Under the pieces are notes generated by a model. That model saw only the letters and a program-made list of their open reading frames with translations. It ran no database searches and was not told the origin of the DNA. From Stutzerimonas chloritidismutans AW-1 (GTDB lineage: Bacteria; Pseudomonadota; Gammaproteobacteria; Pseudomonadales; Pseudomonadaceae), in assembly GCF_000495915.1 (NCBI RefSeq), contig NZ_AOFQ01000032.1, positions 62,001 through 126,000 of the forward strand: DNA of 64,000 bases, read 5' to 3'. The translations under genes were made by a program, and so were the position numbers. Below are positions 49,996 to 60,566 of the stretch, in pieces (position 1 is the first letter of the stretch; every line of letters begins with the position of its first letter).

Positions 49996-51252
49996 ATGCC
50001 CATTGAATGGATTCAGTTTATGCCTACCTCAGAGATCAAGAAAATCGGTGTTTCCGGAACCGGAATGATCGCCCGCGGCTTCGTGCGGCTAATCAAGAAA
50101 CACTATCCGGACATGGAAATCTCGCGCGTCCTGACACGCCGGCCGCTCTCAACGATGGCTGACTTCCCGTTGGCAGACGTCCTCACCAACTCGCTGGACG
50201 AGCTGATCGATCATTCCGATCTGATTGTCGAGTGCAGCGGTGACGTGTTCCATGGGACTTCAGTCATCGAGCGCGCTTTCGAAGCGGGCTTGCAGGTGGT
50301 GACGGTCAACGCCGAACTGCAGGTGACCACGGGCTCCTTCCTGGCTGGCAGGGGTTTCCTCACCGAAGCCGAAGGCGACCAGCCAGGTTCGCTTGCGGCC
50401 CTGCATGAAGACGCGCTGCAGATGGGCTTTCAGCCGCTGGTGTACGGCAACATGAAGGGCTATCTGAACCATGATCCGTCGCCGGAAGACATGGCCTACT
50501 GGGCCAATCGACAGGGGATCAGCGTCGACCAGACCACGTCCTTCACCGACGGCACCAAGGTGCAGATCGAGCAGGTGATCATCGGTAACGGCCTGGGCGC
50601 CACCATTACCCGCCAGGGCATGGAGGGGCTGGCCTCGACCAACCTGGACGACAGCGCCAGCCTGCTCGGCATGATGGCCGAGCGAGCAGGGCAGCCAATC
50701 GTCGACTACGTCATTCCTTCCGGCTACCCGGCCGGCGGCGTGTTCCTGGTGGGCAGGCACGACGAGGATCAGGCGCAGGCAATCGAGTACTTCAAGCTGG
50801 GCCGCGGGCCGTTCTACACGCTGGTGCGTCCGTTCCACCTCTGCTCGCTGGAAGTGGGCAAGACCGTGCGCCGCGTGCTGAATGGCGGTGGTGTGCTGCT
50901 CAACAACTCGACCGAACCGACCCTCGGCGTTGCGGCCATCGCCAAGCGCGCCATGAAGCCGGGTGAGCTGATCGAGCGCGGCATCGGCGGTTTCCAGTTC
51001 CGTGGCGAGGCGATCAAGCTGGCCGAGCACCCGGATCACGTGCCGATCGGTCTGCTGCGCAAGACTGCGCTCAAACGCGCCGTCGAGCCTGGCCAGATCA
51101 TCACCTTCGACGACATCGACATTTTGCCGAGTCGCGCGCTGGATATCGTGCTGGAGCAGCGCAAGCCGCGCATGACCCAGGTCGAGAGCAAAGCGTCAGA
51201 CTGGACCGCACCTGGCATCAGCACCATGGGAATGCTCGCCTTCGGTGGTTGA
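49996..51252 (+). CDS. SAF-domain protein with homoserine dehydrogenase-like Rossmann fold
   Basis: The 418-residue protein starts with a dinucleotide-binding region (KKIGVSGTGMIARGFVRLI, then LIVECSGDVFHG) like the N-terminal half of homoserine dehydrogenase. It ends with a SAF domain (KRAMKPGELIERGIGG ... RAVEPGQIITFDDID), the fold found in sialic acid synthases and sugar-acid dehydratases. Similar fused proteins occur in sugar or surface-polysaccharide loci. The reaction is unknown; an NAD(P)-dependent step on a small acid or sugar is a guess. Start is ambiguous: ATG 49996 or ATG 50020, neither with a strong ribosome site. It converges on a MurJ-like flippase gene. Confidence 0.75.
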   Translation: MPIEWIQFMPTSEIKKIGVSGTGMIARGFVRLIKKHYPDMEISRVLTRRPLSTMADFPLADVLTNSLDELIDHSDLIVECSGDVFHGTSVIERAFEAGLQVVTVNAELQVTTGSFLAGRGFLTEAEGDQPGSLAALHEDALQMGFQPLVYGNMKGYLNHDPSPEDMAYWANRQGISVDQTTSFTDGTKVQIEQVIIGNGLGATITRQGMEGLASTNLDDSASLLGMMAERAGQPIVDYVIPSGYPAGGVFLVGRHDEDQAQAIEYFKLGRGPFYTLVRPFHLCSLEVGKTVRRVLNGGGVLLNNSTEPTLGVAAIAKRAMKPGELIERGIGGFQFRGEAIKLAEHPDHVPIGLLRKTALKRAVEPGQIITFDDIDILPSRALDIVLEQRKPRMTQVESKASDWTAPGISTMGMLAFGG

Positions 51253-51261
51253 ACGACGCTC

Positions 51262-51303
51262 AAACAAAGAGGCCGCTGTCTGACGTCAGCGGCCTCTTTG
51301 TTT
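51262..51303. terminator. Bidirectional terminator
   Basis: AAACAAAGAGGCCGCTG (51262-51278) pairs perfectly with CAGCGGCCTCTTTGTTT (51287-51303): a 17-base stem with A and T tails on either side, between two convergent genes. Confidence 0.88.
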
Positions 51304-51355
51304 CTGTTGTCGGTGATGATCGAAAGAGCGGCGATGCAGGACCGCCGCGTTGCCG

Positions 51356-52822
51356 TCAGGCCTTGCGCATGGACCAGTAGCGTGGCTTGAACAGGTCGCG
51401 CTCGCCGAGCAAGGTCACGCCGGCGGCGAAACCGATCAGCACCAGGCCGATATAGACGCAGAGTTCGATAAAGCCTTGTGGCTGGGGCACGAAGTGCAGC
51501 GCGGCGGCCAGCACCGCTGCTGTCGCGGCCCAGCGCGCGAGCACAGCCACACCGGCGCCCTTGGGCGAGGCGCGATAGACGAACAAACCCATGAACAGCG
51601 CCTGCAGCGTGACACCGCTGGAGAAGGCCAGTGCCAGGCCTGCGGCGCCATAGTGCTTGTAAAGCGCGGCATCCAGGGCGATGGTCATGGCCGAGCTGAT
51701 CAGCGTGATCACCAGAAACAGGCGAACCTGGTGCTGGGCGAGCAGGGCGCGGCCCCAGAGCAGGGCGAGCCCCATCGACGGCAGACCAAGCGCGTAGATG
51801 ACCATCAGCGAGGCGGTTGCCTGGGTTTGCGTGGCGCCGAACTCGCCGCGCTCAAGCAATACCGCGACCACAGCTTCCGGGAAGGAGCAAAGCACGACGG
51901 TGGCCGGCACCAGGAACAGCAAGGTCGCCAGCAGCCCCTTGCGAATCACCGCGGCATGAGCGCTGTGATCCTGCTCGTTCCAGCTGGAGGAGAACTGCGG
52001 AAAGAGCACGGAAAGCACGGACATCGCGTACAGCGTCAGCGGGATGGTGACGATGCGGAAGGCGAACGACAGCATGGTGATGCTGCCTTCCTCAAGGAAT
52101 GAGGCGAACATCCGCTCGGCCAAAATGCACGCCTGCTGAGCGCCAGCGGCCATCAGTACCGGGGCGAATGCCAGGCCGAACTGACTGCCGTGACCTTTTT
52201 CCAGCGGTTGCGCCTCTCCCCGCAGGTAATGAATACGGCGGTGCTGCACGACGATCAGGGCCAACTGCGGCAACAGCATGCCGAGAAAGATCACCATGCC
52301 GCTGGGTTCGAACAGCAGAATCCCGATGATGGCCCCGGCATTGAGCAGCAGGGTTCGCGTCATCGGCATGACGAACACGTTGTCCATGTTGAGCAACGCG
52401 CCCTGGCAGTACAGCGCGGCCTGTACGCCGATCAGCAGCGCGCCGACGCAGAAAACCAGTTGTCCGTTGGCGACCTGTTCCGGTGTCCAGCCCGGTGCCA
52501 GGGCGTTCAGCACCCAGTAGCTGGTCAGCAGTATCAGCAGGCAGGCCGCGCCACCGAGCAGCATGATGCGCCAGTAAAGCCAGCGTGCGACCGCCTCGAA
52601 CAGCGATTGCGACTGGCTGCGCAGCTTCTGCAGGTAAGGGATCATGGCGTCGCGCAAGGCGAGGCCGAGGAAGTTCTCGAAGAACAGCGGCAGGATCAGG
52701 GCGACGAAGATGAGGTCCGCTTCCCAGCTGAGGCCGAAGGAGCGGGCGATGAACAGATCGCGAAGAAACCCGAGAAGAAAACTGGCGACGGTCAACGCCA
52801 GAATGACCAGCGATACATTCAT
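51356..52822 (-). CDS. MurJ/MviN-like lipid flippase
   Basis: A 488-residue polytopic membrane protein of the MOP superfamily with about 14 helices; the N-terminus MNVSLVILALTVASFLLGFL and the FLRDLFIARSFG motif match the MurJ/MviN branch. Members move lipid-linked sugars across the inner membrane. The ATG at 52822 has AAGGATCAAGGA directly upstream. Pseudomonas already has a housekeeping murJ elsewhere (next to rpsT/ribF), so this is probably a second copy used for a surface polysaccharide. No glycosyltransferase genes are near. Family assignment good, substrate unknown. Confidence 0.83.
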   Translation of the reverse strand: MNVSLVILALTVASFLLGFLRDLFIARSFGLSWEADLIFVALILPLFFENFLGLALRDAMIPYLQKLRSQSQSLFEAVARWLYWRIMLLGGAACLLILLTSYWVLNALAPGWTPEQVANGQLVFCVGALLIGVQAALYCQGALLNMDNVFVMPMTRTLLLNAGAIIGILLFEPSGMVIFLGMLLPQLALIVVQHRRIHYLRGEAQPLEKGHGSQFGLAFAPVLMAAGAQQACILAERMFASFLEEGSITMLSFAFRIVTIPLTLYAMSVLSVLFPQFSSSWNEQDHSAHAAVIRKGLLATLLFLVPATVVLCSFPEAVVAVLLERGEFGATQTQATASLMVIYALGLPSMGLALLWGRALLAQHQVRLFLVITLISSAMTIALDAALYKHYGAAGLALAFSSGVTLQALFMGLFVYRASPKGAGVAVLARWAATAAVLAAALHFVPQPQGFIELCVYIGLVLIGFAAGVTLLGERDLFKPRYWSMRKA

Positions 52823-53103
52823 TCCTTGATCCTTGCTGGCCATCGATGATGGCCCGTTAGCGACACGACAATGTCCGATTCGACGTGCTGGCAGGCCATA
52901 CGGCCTGCTTACAGCTCTTCCCCTCGCAGCCCGGTGCCCGAGAAGAACGCTAAATAGACTTAAGACCCGGCACATGGTTCCGACGCGCACCGGCCTGTCT
53001 GGAGCTCTTCATACATGCCGATACGTAAAAATGCCGTAAAGGCACTTTGCGAGCGGTTCGCGACTGCTTATGGTTCACGCTCCTTTTCAAGCGAACCCCG
53101 TTC

Positions 53104-54345
53104 ATGACCGTGGCTCATCCTTCTTCCGCGCGTTCCAGCCTTCGTTGGCTGCTCATCATCCTCGCCGTAGCTGCCATCGGGCTGCTGGTCTGGTGGCTGT
53201 GGCCTGCACCTCAGGAAACCCCTCAGCGGCCGGGCGGGCGTCCGGGCTTCGGCGCGTTTGGCGGGCCTGTGCCCGTGCGCGTGGCCAAGGTGGAGCAGGG
53301 TGAATTCGAGGTCTTCAACAAGGCGCTCGGCAGCGTGACGCCGTTGAATACCGTCAATCTGCGCAGCCGGGTCGGTGGCGAGCTGGTCGAGCTGCGTTTC
53401 GAGGAGGGGCAGCGTGTCAAGAAGGGCGATCTGCTGGCGGTGATCGACCCTCGCCCATACAAGGTCGCGCTGCAGCAGGCGGAGGGCACCTTGCAGCAGA
53501 ACCGCGCGCAGCTGAAGAACGCGCAGGTGGACTTCGAGCGTTACCGCGGTCTCTACGCCGATGACAGCATCGCCAAGCAGACCCTGGATACCCAGGAAGC
53601 GCTAGTCAGCCAGTACCAGGGCACGCTGGCCGCCAACCAGGCGTCGGTCAACGAGGCGCGCCTGAATCTCGAGTTCACCCAAATTCGCTCGCCCATCGAT
53701 GGTCGGGTCGGCCTGCGCCAGCTCGATGTGGGCAATCTGGTCGCTGCCAACGACACCACGCCGCTGGTGGTGATCACCCAGACCCAGCCGATGTCCATCA
53801 GCTTCACCCTGCCCGAAGGCGAGTTGCTGCCGGTGCTGACGCGCTATCGCCAGGGCGATGAGCTTGCAGTGCAGATCTGGGATCGCGGTGAAAAGATCCA
53901 GTTTGGCGAGGGCGTGCTGGAGAGCATCGATAACCAGATTGATGCGACTACCGGCACGCTGCGCCTGAAGGCGCGTTTCGACAATGAAGCAGAGCTGCTG
54001 ATCCCCAACCAGTTCGTCAACGTGCGCCTGCGGGTGGAGACCCTGCGTGACGCCGTGTTGATTCCGTCTGCGGCGCTGCAGTTCGGCTCGCGCGGCACCT
54101 TCGCCTACGTCGTCGGCGACGACAACAAGGTTGAGCTACGGACGTTGCAGGCCGGGCCTACCAACGGCGCGACCACGGTGGTGCTCGAGGGCTTGAAGGT
54201 GGGCGAGCGGGTGGTGATGGAAGGCACCGACCGCCTGCGCGATGGCGCTGAAGTGGAGGTCGTCGGCAGCCAGCGCATGGCCGAGCAGGCTGCGGAAAAT
54301 CCGGTGCTCGGGGGCGGTGAGGCTGCGGAGCGCGAAGAGCGATGA
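53104..54345 (+). CDS. muxA: RND efflux periplasmic adaptor (MuxA/MdtA)
   Basis: The 413-residue membrane fusion protein has an N-terminal anchor helix ([19 protein letters not shown]), a lipoyl/barrel-sandwich domain around a helical hairpin and a beta-barrel domain. Motifs such as [20 protein letters not shown] and [20 protein letters not shown] are typical. It joins the two RND pumps to the outer-membrane channel. The ATG at 53104 is preferred over a TTG at 53047. Its stop overlaps the muxB start (ATGA). Gene order adaptor-RND-RND-OMF is that of P. aeruginosa muxABC-opmB and E. coli mdtABC. Confidence 0.92.
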   Translation: MTVAHPSSARSSLRWLLIILAVAAIGLLVWWLWPAPQETPQRPGGRPGFGAFGGPVPVRVAKVEQGEFEVFNKALGSVTPLNTVNLRSRVGGELVELRFEEGQRVKKGDLLAVIDPRPYKVALQQAEGTLQQNRAQLKNAQVDFERYRGLYADDSIAKQTLDTQEALVSQYQGTLAANQASVNEARLNLEFTQIRSPIDGRVGLRQLDVGNLVAANDTTPLVVITQTQPMSISFTLPEGELLPVLTRYRQGDELAVQIWDRGEKIQFGEGVLESIDNQIDATTGTLRLKARFDNEAELLIPNQFVNVRLRVETLRDAVLIPSAALQFGSRGTFAYVVGDDNKVELRTLQAGPTNGATTVVLEGLKVGERVVMEGTDRLRDGAEVEVVGSQRMAEQAAENPVLGGGEAAEREER

Positions 54346-57300
54346 ACATCTCGCGGTTGTTCATCCTGCGACCGGTTGCGACCACGCTGAGCATGATCGC
54401 AATCCTGCTGGCAGGACTGATCGCCTACAAGCTGTTGCCAGTGGCGGCATTGCCACAGGTGGACTACCCGACGATCCGTGTGATGACGCTGTATCCCGGG
54501 GCCAGCCCCGAAGTCATGACCAGCGCCGTTACCGCACCGCTGGAGCGCCAGTTCGGGCAGATGCCGGGGCTCGAGCAGCTGTCATCCACCAGCTCCGGCG
54601 GCGCTTCGGTGATTACCCTGCGTTTCTCGCTGGACGTGGCGCTGGATGTGGCCGAGCAGGAAGTGCAGGCCGCGATCAACGCGGCGAACAACCTGCTGCC
54701 CAACGATCTTCCAGCGCCGCCGGTGTACAACAAGGTCAACCCGGCCGACACGCCGGTGCTGACCCTGGCCGTGACGTCCGAATCGCTGCCGCTGCCCAAA
54801 CTGCATGATCTGGTCGACACGCGTATGGCGCAGAAACTGGCGCAGATCAACGGCGTCGGCATGGTCAGTATCGCCGGTGGCCAGCGCCCGGCGGTGCGTA
54901 TCCGCACCAACCCGGAAGCACTTGCCGCGTACGGCCTTTCGCTGGCCGACGTGCGCTCGCTGATCACCAGCTCCAACGTCAACCAGCCCAAAGGCAACTT
55001 CGACGGCCCGACCCGGGTGTCGATGCTAGACGCCAACGACCAGCTGAAGACGCCTGAGGAATATGCCGAGCTGATCCTCACCTACGAGGATGGCGCCGCG
55101 CTGCGGCTTAAGGATGTCGCCGACATCATCGACGGCGCCGAGAACGAGCGCCTCGCGGCCTGGGCCAACGACAGCCAGGCGGTGCTGCTCAACGTCCAGC
55201 GCCAGCCCGGTGCCAATGTCATAGACGTGGTCGAACGCATCCAGGCGCTGCTGCCGGAAGTGACGGCCAGCATGCCGGCCGGCCTGGATGTGGTGGTGCT
55301 CACCGACCGTACCCAGACCATCCGCGCCGCAGTAACCGATGTGCAGCATGAGCTGATGCTCGCCACCTTCCTGGTGGTGATGGTCACCTTCGTCTTTCTC
55401 AAGAAGCTCTCGGCCACGGTGATCCCGTCAATTGCCGTGCCGCTGTCACTGGTCGGCACCTTCGCGGTGATGTACGTCTGCGGTTTCTCCCTGAACAACC
55501 TGACCTTGATGGCGCTGACGATTGCCACCGGCTTCGTGGTGGACGATGCCATCGTCATGCTGGAGAACATCGCGCGGCATCTGGAGGAGGGCGAGACACC
55601 GCTCAACGCCGCGCTCAAGGGCGCGAAACAGATCGGTTTCACCCTGATCTCGCTGACCTTCTCGCTGATCGCCGTGCTGATCCCGCTGCTGTTCATGCAG
55701 GACGTGGTCGGCCGGCTGTTCCGCGAGTTCGCCATCACCCTGGCGGTGGCGATTCTGATCTCGCTGGTGGTTTCGCTGACGCTGACGCCGATGATGTGCG
55801 CCAAGCTGCTCAAGCCGCAGACGGCCACCGAGGCCAAGCCTGACTGGGTCGAGCGGCTGATCGGCGGTTACTCGCGCTGGCTGACCTGGGTATTGCGCCA
55901 CCAGACGCTGACCCTTCTGGTCGCGGTTGCGACGCTTGGCCTTACCGTCGTGCTCTATCTCGCCGTGCCCAAGGGATTCTTCCCGGTGCAGGACACCGGC
56001 GTGATCCAGGGCATCAGCGAGGCGCCGCAGTCGATCTCCTTCCGCGCCATGAGCGAGCGCCAGCAGGCACTGGCGCGGGTGATTCTTGCCGATCCGGCGG
56101 TGGACAGCCTGTCGTCCTACATCGGCGTGGATGGCGACAACGTCACGCTCAACAGCGGCCGCCTGCTGATCAATCTCAAGCCCCACGGCGAGCGAGACCT
56201 GACTGCCAGCCAGATCATCGACCGGCTGCGACCGGAGCTGGCCAAGGTGCCAGGTATCGAGCTGTACCTGCAGCCGGTGCAGGATCTGTCCATCGAGGAC
56301 CGGATCAGCCGCACGCAATTCCAGTTCAGCCTCGAGACGCCGGACGGCGAGCTGCTGCAGGAGTGGACGCCGCGGCTGGTCGAGGCGCTGCGCGAGCGGC
56401 CGGAGCTGACCGATGTGGCCAGCGATCTGCAAAGCAGCGGCCTGCAGATCTATCTGGACATCGACCGCGACGCCGCGGCGCGCCTGGGCATCCAGGTCGC
56501 GGATATCACCGATGCGCTGTACGACGCCTTCGGCCAACGGCAGATTTCCACCATCTTCACCCAGGCCAGTCAGTACCGCGTGGTGCTGGAGGCAGAGGCG
56601 GGCAACCGCCTCGGCCCGCAGGCGCTGGAGCAACTATTCGTGCAGAGCGAAGGTGGCACGCCGGTGCGGCTGTCGAGCCTGGCGACGCTGGAGCAACGCA
56701 ACGCGCCCTTGCTGATCAACCATATCGGCCAGTTCCCGGCGGTGACCCTGTCGTTCAACCTGGCCAGCGGCGTGTCGCTCGGCAAGGCGGTGGAAGTGAT
56801 CGAAGCGGTGGAGCAGGAGATCGGCCTGCCGGCCGGTATCCAGACGCGTTTCCAGGGTGCGGCCGAGGCGTTCCGCGCCTCGCTGTCGAGCACGCTGCTG
56901 CTGATCCTCGCCGCGGTGGTGACCATGTACATCGTGCTCGGCGTGCTCTACGAGAGCTATATCCACCCGATCACCATCCTCTCCACGCTGCCCTCGGCGG
57001 CGGTCGGCGCCTTGCTAGCCTTGTTGCTGACCGGTAACGACCTCGGGCTGATCGCGATCATCGGCATCATCCTCCTGATCGGCATCGTCAAGAAGAACGC
57101 GATCATGATGATCGACTTCGCCCTAGAGGCCGAACGGCAGCAGGGCATGAGTCCGCAGGACGCGATCTTCCGCGCGGCGCTGCTGCGTTTCCGGCCGATC
57201 CTGATGACCACGCTGGCGGCGCTGTTCGGTGCGATTCCACTGATGCTGGCATCCGGCTCCGGTGCCGAGTTACGCCAGCCGCTCGGCCTGGTGCTGGTCG

Positions 57301-57422
57301 GCGGTCTGCTACTCAGCCAGCTGCTGACGCTGTTCACCACACCGGTGATCTACCTGTTCTTCGACCGCCTCGGCCAGCGCTTCGGGCGTCGCCGCGAGCC
57401 GCTGGTGGAGGCTGAAGCGTGA
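54342..57422 (+). CDS. muxB: RND efflux pump subunit (MuxB/MdtB)
   Basis: The 1026-residue protein has the twelve-helix RND layout with two large periplasmic loops. The proton-relay motif in helix 4 is visible as [20 protein letters not shown] (two aspartates). It forms the pump heterotrimer with MuxC and uses proton flow to expel drugs. The start overlaps the muxA stop by four bases. The C-terminal sequence is intact. Confidence 0.94.
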   Translation: MNISRLFILRPVATTLSMIAILLAGLIAYKLLPVAALPQVDYPTIRVMTLYPGASPEVMTSAVTAPLERQFGQMPGLEQLSSTSSGGASVITLRFSLDVALDVAEQEVQAAINAANNLLPNDLPAPPVYNKVNPADTPVLTLAVTSESLPLPKLHDLVDTRMAQKLAQINGVGMVSIAGGQRPAVRIRTNPEALAAYGLSLADVRSLITSSNVNQPKGNFDGPTRVSMLDANDQLKTPEEYAELILTYEDGAALRLKDVADIIDGAENERLAAWANDSQAVLLNVQRQPGANVIDVVERIQALLPEVTASMPAGLDVVVLTDRTQTIRAAVTDVQHELMLATFLVVMVTFVFLKKLSATVIPSIAVPLSLVGTFAVMYVCGFSLNNLTLMALTIATGFVVDDAIVMLENIARHLEEGETPLNAALKGAKQIGFTLISLTFSLIAVLIPLLFMQDVVGRLFREFAITLAVAILISLVVSLTLTPMMCAKLLKPQTATEAKPDWVERLIGGYSRWLTWVLRHQTLTLLVAVATLGLTVVLYLAVPKGFFPVQDTGVIQGISEAPQSISFRAMSERQQALARVILADPAVDSLSSYIGVDGDNVTLNSGRLLINLKPHGERDLTASQIIDRLRPELAKVPGIELYLQPVQDLSIEDRISRTQFQFSLETPDGELLQEWTPRLVEALRERPELTDVASDLQSSGLQIYLDIDRDAAARLGIQVADITDALYDAFGQRQISTIFTQASQYRVVLEAEAGNRLGPQALEQLFVQSEGGTPVRLSSLATLEQRNAPLLINHIGQFPAVTLSFNLASGVSLGKAVEVIEAVEQEIGLPAGIQTRFQGAAEAFRASLSSTLLLILAAVVTMYIVLGVLYESYIHPITILSTLPSAAVGALLALLLTGNDLGLIAIIGIILLIGIVKKNAIMMIDFALEAERQQGMSPQDAIFRAALLRFRPILMTTLAALFGAIPLMLASGSGAELRQPLGLVLVGGLLLSQLLTLFTTPVIYLFFDRLGQRFGRRREPLVEAEA

Positions 57423-57450
57423 GCCGGCCTGCGATCGTGCGGGGGAGGGT

Positions 57451-60400
57451 ATGAACCTTTCCGCACCCTTTATCGCCCGTCCCGTGGCGACCATGTTGCT
57501 CAGTCTGGCGATCCTGTTGCTGGGTGGCGTCAGCTTCGGCCTGCTGCCGGTATCGCCGCTGCCGAACATGGACTTCCCCGTAATCACCGTGCAAGCCAGC
57601 CTGCCCGGCGCCAGCCCGGAAATCATGGCCTCCAGCGTGGCCACGCCACTGGAGCGCTCGCTGGGCAGCATCGCCGGCGTCAGCCAGATGACCAGTCGCA
57701 GCAGCCAGGGCTCGACGCGGATCATCATCCAGTTCGACCTGGACCGCGAGATCAATGGCGCCGCCCGCGACGTGCAGGCGGCCATCAACGCCGCGCGCAA
57801 CCTGCTGCCCAGCGGCATGCGCAGCATGCCCACCTACCGCAAGATCAATCCGTCCCAGGCACCGATCATGGTGCTCTCGCTGACCTCGGACGTGCTGGAC
57901 AAGGCCGAGCTGTACGACATCGGCTCGACCATCCTGGCGCAGAAGCTGTCGCAGGTGTCCGGCGTCGGCGAAATCCAGGTCGGCGGCAGCTCGCTGCCCG
58001 CCGTGCGCATCGAGCTGCAGCCGCAGCAGCTGGAGCAGTACGGCGTGTCGCTGGACGAAGTGCGCCAGACCATCGCCAACGGCAACGTGCGCCGACCCAA
58101 GGGCATGGTCGAGGACGCGGACCGCCACTGGCAGGTTCGCGCCAACGATCAGCTGCACGAGGCGGCCGACTACACACCGCTGATCATCCGCTACCAGGAC
58201 GGTGCGGCGCTGCGCCTGGGCGATGTCGCAAAGGTGCGCGATTCGGTGGAGGACCGCTACAACAGCGGCTTCTTCAACAACGAGCAGGCCGTGCTGCTGA
58301 TCGTCAATCGCCAGGCCGGCGCCAACATCATCGAAACCATCGAGGGCATCCGCCGCGAACTGCCGGCGCTGCAGGCGATCATGCCCGGCAGCGTCGATCT
58401 GAACATCGCCATGGACCGCTCGCCGGTGATCCGCGCCACGCTGCACGAGGCCGAACGCACGCTGCTGATCGCGGTGGCGCTGGTCATCGTGCTGGTGTTC
58501 CTGTTCCTCGGCAGCCTGCGTACTGCATTGATCCCGGCGCTGGCGGTGCCGGTGTCGCTGGTCGGTACCTTTGCCGTGATGTACCTGTTCGGCTTCTCGC
58601 TGAACATCCTCTCGCTGATGGCGCTGATCCTGGCCGCCGGCCTGGTGGTGGACGACGCCATTGTGGTGCTGGAGAACATCGCCCGGCATATCGACGACGG
58701 CATGCCGCCGTTGAAGGCCGCCTACGTCGGCACCCGCGAAGTCGGTTTCACGTTGCTGTCGATGAACCTCTCACTGGTGGTGGTATTCGTCTCCATCCTC
58801 TACATGGGCGGCATCGTCGAGCGGCTGTTCCGCGAGTTTTCCATCACCCTGGCGGCGGCGATCCTGGTCTCCCTGCTGGTTTCGCTGACGCTGACACCGA
58901 TGCTCTGCGCGCGCTGGCTCAAACCGCATCAGCCCGCGCAGGAAGGGCGCCTGCAGCGCTGGAGCCACCAGGCCCATCAGTGGCTGCTGCGTCACTACGA
59001 CCGGTCGCTGAGCTGGGCACTGCGGCACCGCCGCATCACGCTGCTGAGCCTGCTGGCGACCATCGCGCTGAACGTGGTGCTCTACGTGCAGGTGCCGAAG
59101 ACCTTCCTGCCGCAGCAGGACACCGGCCAGCTGACCGGCTTTATCCGCGGTGATGACGGCCTGTCCTTCCAGGTCATGCAGCCGAAGATGGAGGTCTTCC
59201 GCAAGGCGGTGCTGGCGGATCCGGCGGTGGAGAGCGTGGCGGGCTTCATCGGCGGGGGGGGGGGGGGCAGGGCGGCATCAACAACGCCTTCATGATCGTG
59301 CGCCTAAAACCGCTGAGCGAACGGAAGATCTCGGCGCAGAAGGTCATCGAGCGCATTCGCAAGAACCAGCCCAAGGTGCCTGGCGGGCGTATGTTCCTCA
59401 TGGCCGATCAGGACCTGCAGTTCGGCGGTGGCCGGCAGAGCAGCTCGGCCTATTCCTACACGCTGCTGGCGAGCGACCTGAACGACCTGCGCACCTGGGT
59501 GCCGCGGGTCACCCAGGCACTGTCGGCGCTGCCGGAACTGACCAGCATCGACGCCAATGACGGCGAGGGCGCGCAGCAGATCAGCCTGAAGATCGATCGC
59601 GATGCGGCCAAGCGTCTGGGCATCGACATGAGTACGGTGACCACGCTGCTCAACAACGCCTTCAGCCAGCGGCAGATTTCCACCATCTATGAATCGCTCA
59701 ACCAGTACCAGGTGGTGATGGAGATCGACCCCAGCTACGCGCAGTACCCCGAGGTACTGGAGCAGATCCACATCATCACCGGGGATGGTCGACGCGTGCC
59801 GCTCGCCGCGTTCGCTCGCTACGAACGCAGCCTGGAGGAGGATCGAGTCAGCCACGACGGGCAGTTCGCTGCGGAGAACATCGATTTCGACCTCGCGCCT
59901 GACGTCAGCCTCGATCAGGCGACCTTGGCCATCGAGCGCGCGGTAGCCGCCATCGGCATGCCGAGTGAGGTGCAAGGACGCCTTGGCGGCACCGGCAGCG
60001 CCTTCGAGAGCACTCAGCAAGGCCAGCCACTGATGATTCTCGGCGCCTTGCTGCTGGTCTACATCGTGCTGGGCATCCTCTACGAAAGCTACATCCATCC
60101 GCTGACCATTCTCTCGACACTGCCATCGGCCGGGGTCGGCGCGCTGCTGGCGATCATCCTTACCGGCGACCAGTTCAGCCTGATCTCGCTGCTCGGGCTG
60201 TTCCTGCTGATCGGCGTGGTGAAGAAGAACGCGATCCTGATGATCGACCTGGCCCTGCAGTTCGAGCGCAACGACAGGCTGTCGCCCGCCGATTCGATCC
60301 ATCGCGCCTGCCTGCTGCGTTTCCGGCCGATCCTGATGACCACCATGGCTGCCATTCTCGGCGCGCTGCCGCTGCTGCTCGGCGGCGCGGAGGGCGCCGA

Positions 60401-60566
60401 GATGCGCCAGCCGTTGGGTCTGACCATCATCGGCGGTCTGCTGCTGAGCCAGATCCTGACCCTCTACACCACGCCGGTGGTCTATCTGTACCTCGACCGC
60501 CTGCGTCATCGTTTCAACAGCTGGCGCGGTGTTCGCACCGATGCCGCCCTGGAAAACCCGCTATGA
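57451..60566 (+). pseudogene. muxC: RND efflux pump subunit (MuxC/MdtC), frame broken at a poly-G tract
   Basis: The N-terminal part reads cleanly from ATG 57451 through helices 1-7 ([16 protein letters not shown] proton relay) to [13 protein letters not shown] near residue 601. There a run of 14 G (59254-59267) shifts the frame and ends the protein at 59295. The rest continues in another frame from ATG 59292 ([19 protein letters not shown]) to 60566. Twelve or 15 G would restore a protein of about 1037-1038 residues, the usual length. The first part's stop and the second part's ATG overlap as ATGA, so reinitiation could yield two halves. May be a sequencing error, a phase-variable tract or a real break. 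Confidence 0.85.
59254..59267 (+). repeat. Poly-G tract of 14 bases inside muxC
   Basis: A pure run of 14 G within the codons for a glycine-rich loop of the second periplasmic domain. In this frame 14 G gives a frameshift, whereas a multiple of three (12 or 15) keeps the frame. Runs of this length are prone to slippage in replication and to miscounting in sequencing. Confidence 0.95.

Noticed and set aside
59304..60509. Minus-strand open frame (401 codons) opposite the end of muxC
   Set aside because: Antisense shadow of a conserved RND pump region.
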